DNA of 64,000 nt, from assembly GCA_029781135.1 (NCBI GenBank), contig JAKOXH010000019.1:289756-353755 (forward strand). The letters run 5' to 3'. Shown here in pieces: positions 20,001-28,568 of this stretch. Each line of letters opens with the position of its first letter. Position 1 is the first letter of the stretch. The position numbers and the translations under genes were made by a program. The notes beneath the pieces were generated by a model. The model did not search any database. It had not been told where the DNA came from and saw only the letters and a program-made list of their open reading frames with translations. Source of the stretch: Planctomycetota bacterium. GTDB lineage: Bacteria > Planctomycetota > Planctomycetia > Pirellulales > Lacipirellulaceae.

Positions 20001-20978
20001 ATGAAAGCCGTACAAGTTGTTGCCCGCGGGAAAGCGAAGTTCGTCGAGGTGCCCGTGCCCACGTTGCGGCCAGGGCACGCGCTGGTCCGTGCCAAGTTCT
20101 TGTCGCTCTGCGGCAGCGATATTCGGATGCTGCACTTCGCGCCTGAGCAAGATTATCCGTTTCCGCCGGGCACAACGGGCCATGAAATGGTTGGCGTTGT
20201 CGAGGCCATCGACGCCCCCGGAACCAGCATCCAAGCCGGCGACCTGGTCCTGGCCCTGGCGCCGAATCACATTGCGATGGCCGAGTATTATCTGGCCCCC
20301 ATCGAGTACGTGCTGCCGTTGCCCCGCGGAATGCCCAGCGAGCAGCTGCTTCAGGCCCAGCAATTAGGCACCGTGATTTTCGCCTGCCAGCGCCTGCCCG
20401 AGATGGCGGGCCGATCGGTCGCCATTATTGGTCAAGGTTCGGCCGGCCTCTACTTCAATTATCAACTGCGGCACCTCGGCGCTTACCCGGTCATTGCGAT
20501 CGACCTCGAAGAGCGTCGGCTGCGGCTTTCCGAGGATTTTGGCGCCACGCACACGATTCAAAATGCTCGTCACGCGGGCAACGATTTGGGTGCCACGCTC
20601 CGCGAAATTTGCGGCGGCGATTTGCCCGAGGTCGTCGTCGAAGCGGCCGGGGAAGTCGATACCATCAACCTCGCGATCGAACTCGTGCGGCTGAACGGCG
20701 ACATCCTGTATTTCGGCTATCCGCGCGGGCAAGTCATTCCGTTCAACTTCGAACTCCTGTTTCACAAGTGCTGCCACGCACACACGATCGTCGGGGCGAC
20801 CGTCGAGCCCAATCAGCAGTCATCGCGCATCGCGATTGATTTGGTCGCCAGTGGAAAAATCGATGTAAGCCGTTTGATCACCCATCGCGTTCCATTTGCG
20901 AACGTAATCGAGGCCTACGAGCAGCATCGCAGTCGGGGCGATGAGTGCGTCAAGATTCTTGTGGAGATGCCGGAATGA
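20001..20978 (+). CDS. Zinc-type medium-chain dehydrogenase (MDR), 325 aa
   Basis: Catalytic zinc ligands are visible as C37 (LCGSD) and H61-E62 (TTGHEMVG). The NAD(P) fold shows VAIIGQGSAGLYFNYQLRHL (GxGxxG) followed by an acidic residue at the end of beta 2 (AIDLEERRL), which suggests NAD rather than NADP. The four-Cys structural zinc lobe of classical alcohol dehydrogenases is missing, explaining the short length. Cytoplasmic; substrate is perhaps a sugar alcohol or other polyol. Start ATG 20001 after GAGTCACGG. No operon partner is clear. Confidence 0.9.
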   Translation: MKAVQVVARGKAKFVEVPVPTLRPGHALVRAKFLSLCGSDIRMLHFAPEQDYPFPPGTTGHEMVGVVEAIDAPGTSIQAGDLVLALAPNHIAMAEYYLAPIEYVLPLPRGMPSEQLLQAQQLGTVIFACQRLPEMAGRSVAIIGQGSAGLYFNYQLRHLGAYPVIAIDLEERRLRLSEDFGATHTIQNARHAGNDLGATLREICGGDLPEVVVEAAGEVDTINLAIELVRLNGDILYFGYPRGQVIPFNFELLFHKCCHAHTIVGATVEPNQQSSRIAIDLVASGKIDVSRLITHRVPFANVIEAYEQHRSRGDECVKILVEMPE

Positions 20979-21056
20979 CTCCGGCGGCGTCGCGCGAGTC
21001 TTCCGACGAATTCCGTATGGAGCTGTACGGGGAAGATCGGGTGCGCTCGATCCAAC

Positions 21057-21094
21057 AAAAAAAATCGGCGTGCCGCCAAGCGGCACGCCGATTT
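21057..21094 (-). terminator. Strong Rho-independent terminator
   Basis: A perfect 14-bp stem (AAATCGGCGTGCCG at 21062-21075 against CGGCACGCCGATTT at 21081-21094) with a 5-nt loop. Read on the minus strand it is followed by a run of at least eight T, so it ends transcription of the gene at 21122-23404. Confidence 0.9.
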
Positions 21095-21121
21095 CGCATT
21101 ACTAAAACTCAACACATCAAG

Positions 21122-23404
21122 CTACGCAGCGCGACGGCGGAAGCCAAGCGAGGCCAAACCCATCAGCAGCAGAACCAAGCTGGTTGGTTCCGGCACGGCT
21201 GCGCCGGCGCCCAGACCAGCGCCTGCACCGCTCGTGGCACCAAAATTGGCCTTCCACGTGTTGTAGCCACCCGCGCCGCCGTGAGCGGCCGGATTGTCGC
21301 GCCACAGGATGTAGTCGGCGGCATCGACCTTGCCATTGCCGTTGTAATCGCCGGCGAGGGCGCCCAACAGCGACGTCAACGTGTAGCCATCCGAAAACAG
21401 CGTACCGGTAACAGTGAAGAAATCACCGAAGTTCGACCCATCCAGGCCGCTATGACCGTTGGCTCGTAAGATGCCATCGGCCCACAACATCTGGTAGGTC
21501 ATCGCCGTCGCGGTGACGTCCGACGGAATGGAATCGTTCTCCACGGTCTTGTAAATACCAGCATGGTCAACCGTGATTGAACCACTACCGGTAAAGTTAA
21601 TCACGTACTTCTCACCCGACGGGATGTTGGCCGGACCTCGGTCCAGATGGGCAAGGTCGCGGAAACCATACTGGAAGTTGAGACTCGGTGAGTAGGTCGT
21701 AATACCAGTGAGCGAACTGACACCGGCTTCATAGTCGTTGGTCCCGTTGCCGGGGCTGACACCAAAGCCACCGTCGATCGCATCGCCGCCCCGTAGATCA
21801 AGGCTACCGCCGTTGATCGTCATCGTAACGGCCATGCCGACCGGATTATTGCCACCATCCTTGCCAAAGTAGAGTTCGCCGTCATTCTCAATCCGTCCAC
21901 CATTGGTGATGTTGACGTTGATCTCTTGATGGTAAGAGCTATTGTAGGCACCGAGCATGAATATACCGCCGGAGAACGACGTGCCGCTCTTGGTGCGCTT
22001 TATCAGCGAGCCGGCGCCGTCAATATTCAGCTCTGAGCCCGACCAGCGGACGTACTTGCCGTCGGAATCGCTATGGGCATCCATCAATAGCTGAGCACCG
22101 TTCTTAATTGTCAGGGTGGCGATACCATTCGCGCTCTGGAAGCGGAAGTCTCCATAGGTGTTCTGGTCATACGTGATAACCGCTCCACCGGGCTTGCTGC
22201 CGTCCAGGACAACGGCCTGGCCACCATCCGCACCGCGGTTAACGATGCCCGCCGCAACCGGCGTTTGGCCGCCGTTCCATTTGGCTGCATCCCAACCGCC
22301 AGCGCCGCCGTCCCAAGTGACCGTGGCGAGGGCCTTCGGAGTGACGGTGTAGTTGTTCGAGCCAGAGGTGCCCGTGACCGTGAAGAAATTCGAAAGTAAT
22401 CTGCCCGTCGAGGCTGCCGACGCCGGGCTGGTATTATCGGCGTAATAGCCGCCCGTGATACCCCGGTTATTCAGAATCCCCTGATCCCAAAGCTGTTGGT
22501 ACGTGCTCTGGGTCGCGGTCCACGAGAAGGCGGATTCCTCGCGGTAGACCCAAATGCCATTGGAATCAACGACAAGCGAGCCGCCGGTACCGCGGAAATT
22601 GATGCGGTAATCTTCGCCCTTTGTCAGGCCGTCGTTGGTCAGCCCTTGGTCCGCATTTGCGCCATGGGCATCGAGACCATAGAAGAGGGCCATATCGGCC
22701 AAGACGACGTTGGAATCATTGCTCGTCGGATGATGGCCGCCGGTCAAATCCACCGTGCCGTTGGTGATATTCATGTATGCCTTGAGGCCCCGCGCGTGTT
22801 CTTCGTCGGCGCCGAACCAAAGTTGGCCATCGTTTTGTAAAGTGCCACCATTCGAGACATTGACATCGATTTCTTGGTTCAACTTGCTGTGCCACGAACC
22901 AACCATGTAGACACCGCCGGAATCGGCGTTGCCGCCCGCTTCGTAATTACGCGCGAACGTGCCATTGTCGATGTTGAGGTTGAGATCGCCCAAAGTCCAT
23001 TCGCCGTCGCTATCTCCCGTGGAATCTGTGGTGAGCGTGAGCTTTCCGCCATTGACGATATTAACCGTCGATTGCGATACCTTGCCGGTCATCAAGTCGA
23101 TCGTAACTTTCGGAGACCAAGACCGACGATTAATGGGAGCCGCGCCAACGGCGTTCGGGCCGGGGCCCGCCACGTAGGATACGTCGGAAGTGGCGCCACC
23201 GACTGTAATGTTGTAAAAGTCGTTGCCGAGCCGAATGTTGCCGTTATAGACGGTGTTGCCGTCTTGACCGCCGTTCCACTTCGCTGCATCGAAGGTACCA
23301 GCGCCGCCGTCCCAAGTAACATTTGTTGCTGCCAGAATGCTGGTGGACGACAAGCCGCAACCTAACAAAGCTGCCGCCAAAATGCGCGTCGCACGATGTC
23401 TCAT
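21122..23404 (-). CDS. Large PEP-CTERM protein with duplicated beta-helix-like repeats and dockerin-like site, 760 aa
   Basis: Signal peptide (MRHRATRILAAALLGCG), then two repeats of about 300 residues each that start with TWDGGAGTFDAAKWNGGQ and TWDGGAGGWDAAKWNGGQ and contain many short 'xxNGGxLxNDGxLxxG' stretches, as in autotransporter passenger-like or beta-helix proteins. Near the C-terminus GDYNGNGKVDAADYILWRD is a dockerin-like calcium loop, followed by VPEPTSLVLLLMGLASLG and RRR, a PEP-CTERM sorting signal. Expected fate: export, sorting by an exosortase-like system (no exosortase gene in this window). ATG at 23404 fits the signal peptide; a longer frame to 23452 does not. Confidence 0.9.
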   Translation of the reverse strand: MRHRATRILAAALLGCGLSSTSILAATNVTWDGGAGTFDAAKWNGGQDGNTVYNGNIRLGNDFYNITVGGATSDVSYVAGPGPNAVGAAPINRRSWSPKVTIDLMTGKVSQSTVNIVNGGKLTLTTDSTGDSDGEWTLGDLNLNIDNGTFARNYEAGGNADSGGVYMVGSWHSKLNQEIDVNVSNGGTLQNDGQLWFGADEEHARGLKAYMNITNGTVDLTGGHHPTSNDSNVVLADMALFYGLDAHGANADQGLTNDGLTKGEDYRINFRGTGGSLVVDSNGIWVYREESAFSWTATQSTYQQLWDQGILNNRGITGGYYADNTSPASAASTGRLLSNFFTVTGTSGSNNYTVTPKALATVTWDGGAGGWDAAKWNGGQTPVAAGIVNRGADGGQAVVLDGSKPGGAVITYDQNTYGDFRFQSANGIATLTIKNGAQLLMDAHSDSDGKYVRWSGSELNIDGAGSLIKRTKSGTSFSGGIFMLGAYNSSYHQEINVNITNGGRIENDGELYFGKDGGNNPVGMAVTMTINGGSLDLRGGDAIDGGFGVSPGNGTNDYEAGVSSLTGITTYSPSLNFQYGFRDLAHLDRGPANIPSGEKYVINFTGSGSITVDHAGIYKTVENDSIPSDVTATAMTYQMLWADGILRANGHSGLDGSNFGDFFTVTGTLFSDGYTLTSLLGALAGDYNGNGKVDAADYILWRDNPAAHGGAGGYNTWKANFGATSGAGAGLGAGAAVPEPTSLVLLLMGLASLGFRRRAA

Positions 23405-24084
23405 CAAAACACCCTCCCGCCAGAAAAAAGTACGAGAAACTCCAAATTCCAAAAAATCGGTACAACGCTACCCCCGCGTGACCGAACTTTCACTCCTAAT
23501 CAGACTAACCGGCAGTAACGAGTTTGTCACTAACTTTTTAGTGGTTGCACGGAATTTTGTTGACAATTGTCTCCGTTGCGCCACTGACACCCCTCACATG
23601 GGTTACTCCAGCTCGGCTGATAATGGCGTCCGGCACCGCTACGATCCTCCGGCTCGCTAAACTCGTGAGCAGTTTCACAATCCAGCGGCCGCGCTAGAAG
23701 ATTTGGCCAATTAACTTAAGTTTTACTCTCTACCGGCTACTTTTCCTGTTTGCTCGCGAGTCCCTTGCGCAGTCAATGAATTCTCGAGATGTCCGTCGAA
23801 GGCGCCCGCTAAAGAGGCGTTCGAACACCCCCGCTCGGCAGCGCTGGCAACCTTGCTGGGGCACCGAATCTTCGTCTTCCAGTTCTTCACCCACGGCTGC
23901 GGTTTCGGCCGCTCTTGTCGCGGGATTCACGAAGTGTGGTAATTACGTTTCAAATCGCTTTTTTCGCTTTTCTTGGGTGCGGCAAACTGCTAAATCATTA
24001 TGATAGGAGTTGGCGGGAATCATCGTTTACTTATTTTCTGGAATAGCTCGGCTTATGGTGGCTTTCCAAGGCAGAGAGGCAAGC
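23405..24084. other. Intergenic region, probably two divergent promoters
   Basis: This 680-bp stretch lies between the divergent starts of the PEP-CTERM gene and the DUF1559 gene. It is AT-richer than the genes around it near 23500-23570 and 23935-24010. Open frames of 60-75 codons exist on both strands at 23730-24003 but they are mutual shadows of a low-complexity stretch and carry no motif. No gene is called. Confidence 0.5.
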
Positions 24085-25173
24085 ATGTGTCGATTGAAGA
24101 GTTCTCGTTCCCACGCATTTACGCTCGTTGAGCTGTTGGTGGTGATTGCCATCATTGGCATCTTGGTGGCACTATTGCTGCCGGCGATTCAGGCCGCCCG
24201 CGAGGCCGCGCGCCGCAACCAATGCACGAACCAACTGAAGCAGTTGGCTCTAGCCGGACTGAACCATGAGAGCACCAACAAGTTCTTTCCCACGGGTGGC
24301 TGGGGCTGGGAATGGGTTGGCGACCCTGACCGTGGTTTCGGTTTGAATCAGCCGGGCGGTTGGCAGTACAACATCCTGCCTTACATGGAAGAGAACGCCA
24401 AACACGATCTGGGCAAGGATGGCCAGCCCGATGTATTGACCCCGCAACAACTGGAAGGCACGCGGCAGATGTTGCTGGATCCGATCAAAAACATTATCTG
24501 CCCAACCCGTGGCCGGCCGCTGCTGACCGCGACCGTCAAACGAGTACAGTTTGCGAACAACTCCGCCCAGAACCCGCCACCCTGGACCAATATCGTCGTG
24601 GGGCATGGGGACTACGCGGCCAATGCCGGCGACTATGAGATCGGCGGTGGAACCAGCGGCCCGTCCAAGAGCTTCATGGCAAATCCGGACTCTTTTCCGC
24701 AATGGCTAACTACTGGCAAGACGGGCCAGTTCAACCCGAATTATCCCAAGAGCAGCGGCGGAGAATACGATCCCGCCAATCCCACAGCCGGATACACGGG
24801 CATTTCCTTCCAGCGTAGCGCAATCGGGATTCAGCAGATTTCCGACGGCACCAGCAAGACCTATTTTGCCGGTGAGAAGTATTTGACTCCCGCGAAGTTT
24901 GAGGACGTTGGGGACCCAGATACCGGCAATAATGAAACCTGGTGCACCGGCCACAATAACGACAACTTTCGTACCACGGCGCGGGTTCCCGCTCAAGATG
25001 GAACTGCCCATCCTCCTGATACGGAAGACGGCGGCATTTTCGGCAGTGCCCATGCGTCGGTCGTCAACATGGCATTTTGCGATGGCCACGTGGAAGCGAT
25101 TGGTTACGATATCGACCCAGCCGTTCATAAGAGCTATGGCAATCGCAAGGACGGCTTGAACTTAACAAAGTAG
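24085..25173 (+). CDS. DUF1559 pseudopilin-like protein (GDPDRG subgroup), 362 aa
   Basis: Prepilin leader [11 protein letters not shown] then [20 protein letters not shown]. After the leader, [20 protein letters not shown] marks the subgroup shared with 28569, 29849, 32241 and 34950. The C-terminus has [14 protein letters not shown], the H-X9-DG motif. ATG 24085 with an AGAGAGG-like site upstream is chosen over the TTG at 24010, which would put 25 extra residues before the leader. The gene is followed by its own terminator at 25207-25253. The neighbour downstream is an LRR lipoprotein, but the terminator separates the two. Confidence 0.93.
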   Translation: MCRLKSSRSHAFTLVELLVVIAIIGILVALLLPAIQAAREAARRNQCTNQLKQLALAGLNHESTNKFFPTGGWGWEWVGDPDRGFGLNQPGGWQYNILPYMEENAKHDLGKDGQPDVLTPQQLEGTRQMLLDPIKNIICPTRGRPLLTATVKRVQFANNSAQNPPPWTNIVVGHGDYAANAGDYEIGGGTSGPSKSFMANPDSFPQWLTTGKTGQFNPNYPKSSGGEYDPANPTAGYTGISFQRSAIGIQQISDGTSKTYFAGEKYLTPAKFEDVGDPDTGNNETWCTGHNNDNFRTTARVPAQDGTAHPPDTEDGGIFGSAHASVVNMAFCDGHVEAIGYDIDPAVHKSYGNRKDGLNLTK

Positions 25174-25206
25174 TTGCCTAGCCGCATTGAAACGGTGGCG
25201 AAAAAC

Positions 25207-25253
25207 ACTCGGTTTCCAAGTGGCACATTTGCCTTTGGAAACCGAGTTTTTTT
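25207..25253 (+). terminator. Rho-independent terminator of the DUF1559 gene
   Basis: A 13-bp stem (ACTCGGTTTCCAA at 25207-25219 with TTGGAAACCGAGT at 25235-25247) is followed by TTTTTT on the plus strand, 34 bp after the stop codon of the gene at 24085-25173. Confidence 0.9.
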
Positions 25254-25323
25254 GGTTATCGAGTTTCTTGGGAGGCCAAGAACAAATCCATCATTTCTGG
25301 AGGGGCGGTAAGCTGCTGTTCGT

Positions 25324-25386
25324 AGAGGCTGTCCGAAGAGTGTCTGGAAGAGGGGGACAGTCCCCGACACTTTTCGGATAACCTCT
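25324..25386. repeat. 63-bp palindrome (AGAGGCTATCCGAA family), uninterrupted copy
   Basis: AGAGGCTGTCCGAAGAGTGT at the left and GACACTTTTCGGATAACCTC plus T at the right form the outer stem; GGGGGACAGTCCCC in the middle forms its own hairpin. Total 63 bp. It shows the intact form of the element that is split at 28322-28551. An enlarged version is at 36950-37089. Confidence 0.9.
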
Positions 25387-25551
25387 TACACCGAAGGTGT
25401 GGGACTCCAAAACCCAGGTCGCCCGGAGTTTGGCGGACAGCGAGCCCGGGGCTGCGGAGTGGAACGCGTTTGGCGTACAATGTGCGAGAGTTTCTTCTAA
25501 GTCGTCCGATAATCTGCCGACGGTAAGGCCCGATATCCGAGAGGTTGTATC

Positions 25552-26286
25552 GTGGATCGTCTTCCGAACCTGTTGCGAAATTTTTCGCGTTTTGGTCCCC
25601 GTCGTGCAGCGACGACACCGGTCCTGGCGATCGTTGCCTTAGTGGCAACGTGCTGCGGCTGCGGCTCGGCGCCTTCCGCGCAGGAGTTATCCGCCAAGGC
25701 CGAGCTCACCAAGCTCGGCGCGCTGTTAGTGATGGATCCGCAACGCGCGCACGTTTCGGGCGTGAACCTGGCCACCGTTCAATCACCCGAATCGCTGGCC
25801 TCGGCCGTTAAGCTTCTGCCGGCGCTTGTGAAACTCAGTTCCTTGAACGCGGACGGTACCGCCTTGAACGACGAACAGGCGGCCGTGATTGGCCAGCTCA
25901 CCACACTGGGCGACCTGGTGCTGAACCACACGCGCGTGACCGATGCTGGCGTCGCCAAGTTGCAGGCCTTGCGCGGTTTACAGTCGCTGCATTTGACCGG
26001 CACCGGCATCACCAACGCCAGCCTGCCCGTGCTAGGGAAGTTGCCCGCGCTGACCGTGCTCGATCTCTCGGAAACCAAGGTCACGGGCGGTTTTGCGGCA
26101 CTCAGCGGCTCGTCGAAACTTCAATGGCTGGTGGTGCGTGGCCTGAAGCTCGATGGCGCCGCCTTATCGGAAATTGGCCAGAATAGCGGACTTCACCGGA
26201 TTTCGCTCACCGCAGGGAATTGCCCGCCGGAGGCACTCACGGCACTCCAGCAACAACATTCCCAGCTTACGATTGACCGGCAATGA
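25552..26286 (+). CDS. Leucine-rich-repeat lipoprotein, 244 aa
   Basis: The N-terminus is basic and then hydrophobic, ending in ALVATCCGCGSAPS, a lipobox region with the acylated Cys among residues 35-38. Residues about 90-240 hold LRRs of the GALA/'TxITDxGL' type: LTTLGDLVLNHTRVTDAGVA, LRGLQSLHLTGTGITNASLP, LPALTVLDLSETKVTGGFAA. Such repeats usually bind other proteins. GTG at 25552 gives the natural lipoprotein start. Likely anchored in a membrane, facing the periplasm-like space. No partner can be named. Confidence 0.82.
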   Translation: MDRLPNLLRNFSRFGPRRAATTPVLAIVALVATCCGCGSAPSAQELSAKAELTKLGALLVMDPQRAHVSGVNLATVQSPESLASAVKLLPALVKLSSLNADGTALNDEQAAVIGQLTTLGDLVLNHTRVTDAGVAKLQALRGLQSLHLTGTGITNASLPVLGKLPALTVLDLSETKVTGGFAALSGSSKLQWLVVRGLKLDGAALSEIGQNSGLHRISLTAGNCPPEALTALQQQHSQLTIDRQ

Positions 26287-26339
26287 TAATACGATTGACG
26301 AATCCGCAGCCACATTGCATCCTAAGTAAGACTGTGTAC

Positions 26340-26357
26340 GTCAGGCTTTAGCCTGAC
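26340..26357. repeat. GTCAGGCTTTAGCCTGAC palindrome
   Basis: A perfect 18-bp palindrome-like repeat (GTCAGGCT-TT-AGCCTGAC). A second copy, GTCAGGCTTCAGCCTGAC, lies at 56334-56351 directly after a stop codon. Its right part serves as insertion target of the element at 26357-26516. Confidence 0.85.
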
Positions 26358-26516
26358 AGGGCCGATCAGTTTTTTGCATTGAGCTTGTAGGGTGGCATGC
26401 TTTCGCGCAGCGTGAGCACGAAATCCCTTACATAACATGGCCACGTCGGAGTACCTCCGAGGCCATGCCACCCAGCCAGCCACTGCTTCCCTAACTTGAT
26501 AAACTGATGGGCCCTG
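26357..26516. mobile_element. MITE-like element, copy A (160 bp) with 10-bp target duplication
   Basis: Terminal inverted repeats begin CAGGGCCGATCAGTTTTTT on the left and end AAACTGATGGGCCCTG on the right. The flanks are TTTAGCCTGA (26347-26356) and TTTAGCCCGA (26517-26526), matching at 9 of 10 positions, as expected of an old target duplication. The core has its own palindrome (GGTGGCATGC and GGCCATGCCACC). It has no coding capacity; see copies at 28351-28507, 31709-31892 and a lone end at 61085. Confidence 0.85.
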
Positions 26517-26669
26517 TTTAGCCCGACGCATACCTTGACCGATTTAGCGAAAAACCTGGGGTTGATCCCCAACCCGTTCTCCGATCCACGAACGACACAT
26601 TCGCGGTATACTCGACTTGTCTGTTTGATCATCGACATTCATTCCTTTTCTTGATCGTGAGATCAGACT

Positions 26670-27734
26670 ATGAAAATCGGTTGGAACCAATCGGGCGCGC
26701 GGCGTCATTTCCGTGGCGAAGACGCGGCCAAAATGCACTCCGCCCTTTACAGAGTCGGTAAGGTCAGCGCATTGTCCGACCGCGCGGCCGCGGCGGCGGC
26801 GTTTACGCTCGTCGAGCTGCTGGTGGTGATCGCGATCATCGGTATTTTGGTGGCGCTGTTGTTGCCGGCCATTCAAGCGGCCCGCGAATCGGCCCGCCGC
26901 AGCCAGTGCATCAACAACTGCAAGCAGTGGGGCCTGGCGATGCAGATGTATCACGATGCCAAGAAACGGCTGCCAATCGGGTCGAGCGGCCCCGGCACAA
27001 AGAACGACAAAGCTCCGCGGCAAACCTTTGTGATGCACCTGTGGCCGTATATCGAGGAAACGGCGCTGGCCTCGGCCAATGTCATTACCGGGAACTTTTA
27101 TGAGCGGCCCGCGACGGTTGATTTTTCCATGGATGGCCTGACCGGCAAATACGTGGCCATTTATTACTGCCCCAGCGATTTGAGCGTCGGCGCCGACCAA
27201 ACGGCTCAGCAGTATCAACGCCGGCGCGGCAATTATGTCGTCAATTGGGGAAATTACTACTATGGCTATGTCGGAAAAAAGGACAACGACGCGCCGTTCA
27301 GCCACGTAAAAGGAGACCGCAGCAATTCACGGAAAACGGATTTCGCCGATATCACCGACGGCACCTCGAATACGTTGCTGGTCTCCGAGTGCTTGCGGGC
27401 CTGGAGCCCCAACGACGACGACTGGCGCGGCGATATCCATAACGACGACGGCGAATTCCGTTTTCACACCAGTATAACGCCGGACAAATCGCTGACGCCG
27501 AACACATCCTCTTCCGACATATTCCAATCGGGCTGGTTTCAAAGAACGGGCGATCCGCTGATGCCCGCCATACCGGGGGGCACCCAGGCGTGTGCCGCGC
27601 GCAGCCGTCATCCCGGGGGCGTCAACGCCGTGATGTGCGATGGTTCGGTGCGCTTCGTCGTCAACGACATCGGTCAGGACGTTTGGTCGGCTCTCGGCTC
27701 GATGAATGGCAACGAAGTGCCGGCCGAACAATAG
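26670..27734 (+). CDS. DUF1559 pseudopilin-like protein, 354 aa, paired with a PAKYN lipoprotein
   Basis: The leader is preceded by about 45 residues, then [20 protein letters not shown], the [12 protein letters not shown] segment, and near the end [17 protein letters not shown] (H-X9-DG). It lacks the GDPDRG segment and has [20 protein letters not shown] in its place. ATG at 26670 is used; an in-frame ATG at 26733 would give a shorter leader. The gene for a small transthyretin-like lipoprotein begins 70 bp after its stop and is probably cotranscribed. Confidence 0.92.
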   Translation: MKIGWNQSGARRHFRGEDAAKMHSALYRVGKVSALSDRAAAAAAFTLVELLVVIAIIGILVALLLPAIQAARESARRSQCINNCKQWGLAMQMYHDAKKRLPIGSSGPGTKNDKAPRQTFVMHLWPYIEETALASANVITGNFYERPATVDFSMDGLTGKYVAIYYCPSDLSVGADQTAQQYQRRRGNYVVNWGNYYYGYVGKKDNDAPFSHVKGDRSNSRKTDFADITDGTSNTLLVSECLRAWSPNDDDWRGDIHNDDGEFRFHTSITPDKSLTPNTSSSDIFQSGWFQRTGDPLMPAIPGGTQACAARSRHPGGVNAVMCDGSVRFVVNDIGQDVWSALGSMNGNEVPAEQ

Positions 27735-27803
27735 GCACGGGTAACCGCGAGCCGTAGGAAGTGCGGGCGTGGTGTAGGTGAGTAGGTGAGTAGGTTGTTC
27801 GAC

Positions 27804-28274
27804 ATGGAAACTAGCGCAGATCATCCAATCTCCACGCGGCCACGCAGGACGCACGCGACACGTACGAGGTTGCCCGGCCACTTGCTGGCTGGGGTTGTGG
27901 TGTTGGCGGTCCTGGCCCTCGTCGGCGGCTGCAAGAAACGAACCACCGGGACCGTAAGCGGCGTGGTGACGATCGATGGCACGCCGGTCAAGACGGGCGC
28001 CATCTCGTTCTTCCCGACGAATCGCAAGGCCGCGACGGCGGGCGGTGAAATCACGGACGGCCAGTATTCGGCCGAAGTCGCGCCCGGCGTTGCCAAGGTC
28101 GAAATCCGCGTGCCGAAAGTCGTCGGTCAAAAGAAACTCTACAACACGCCCGATAGCCCGGTGCGGCCGATCATGGCCGAGGTTCTACCCGCGAAATACA
28201 ACGACGAAACGCAACTCACGGTCGATGTTCAACTGGGGACGAACCAGCACGATTTCCCGCTGACGTCGCATTAA
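27804..28274 (+). CDS. PAKYN lipoprotein, transthyretin-like, 156 aa
   Basis: A basic N-terminus and hydrophobic stretch end in LALVGGCKKRTTG, a lipobox with Cys at about position 43. The rest is a single Ig/transthyretin-like sandwich: GTVSGVVTIDGTPVKTGAIS, GEITDGQYSAEVAPGVAKVE and VLPAKYNDETQLTVDV. This is the carboxypeptidase-regulatory-like domain seen in many planctomycete lipoproteins. It shares PAKYN with two other lipoproteins here (30877-31506, 35950-36579), each beside a DUF1559 gene. ATG at 27804 is preferred; a GTG at 27786 is in frame. Role unknown; likely partner of the pseudopilin. Confidence 0.85.
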   Translation: METSADHPISTRPRRTHATRTRLPGHLLAGVVVLAVLALVGGCKKRTTGTVSGVVTIDGTPVKTGAISFFPTNRKAATAGGEITDGQYSAEVAPGVAKVEIRVPKVVGQKKLYNTPDSPVRPIMAEVLPAKYNDETQLTVDVQLGTNQHDFPLTSH

Positions 28275-28321
28275 CCAACTCAGGGCACAGGCAACGCACT
28301 TTTTCGCATCAAGTCCCCTTC

Positions 28322-28551
28322 AGAGGCTATCCGAAAAGTGTCTGGGAGAGCAGGGCCGATCAGTTTTTCAATTTGGCTAATCTGTGTGGGAGGCGTCTCC
28401 GACGCCGATTATGCGCGAACTTCGAAAACGGCTGGAAGCGCCACGTCCCATCGGGGTCGGAGTCCCCTCCCACAAGTCTTCCCAGTTTCAATAACTGATT
28501 GGCCCTGTCTGGGAGAGGGGGACAGTCCCCGACACTTTTCGGATAGCCTCT
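28322..28551. repeat. 63-bp palindrome copy split by a MITE
   Basis: The ends (28322-28342 and 28531-28551) are perfect reverse complements over 21 bp. Without the inserted element (28351-28507) and one 10-bp duplicate the sequence is 63 bp long, the same as the copy at 25324-25386. The middle keeps GGGGGACAGTCCCC. Confidence 0.92.
28351..28507. mobile_element. MITE-like element, copy B (157 bp), perfect 10-bp target duplication
   Basis: Begins CAGGGCCGATCAGTTTTTCA and ends CAATAACTGATTGGCCCTG. It is flanked on both sides by TCTGGGAGAG (28341-28350 and 28508-28517). The core carries GTGTGGGAGGCGTCTCCGAC and GTCGGAGTCCCCTCCCACA as a second, inner pair of inverted repeats. Too short to code for anything; it must have been moved by a transposase acting in trans. 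Confidence 0.92.
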
Positions 28552-28568
28552 CACATTGGGTTGCTTGA

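Noticed and set aside
23730..24003. Small frames on both strands between 23404 and 24085
   Set aside because: They are shadows of each other in a low-complexity stretch, with runs of Ser and Arg.
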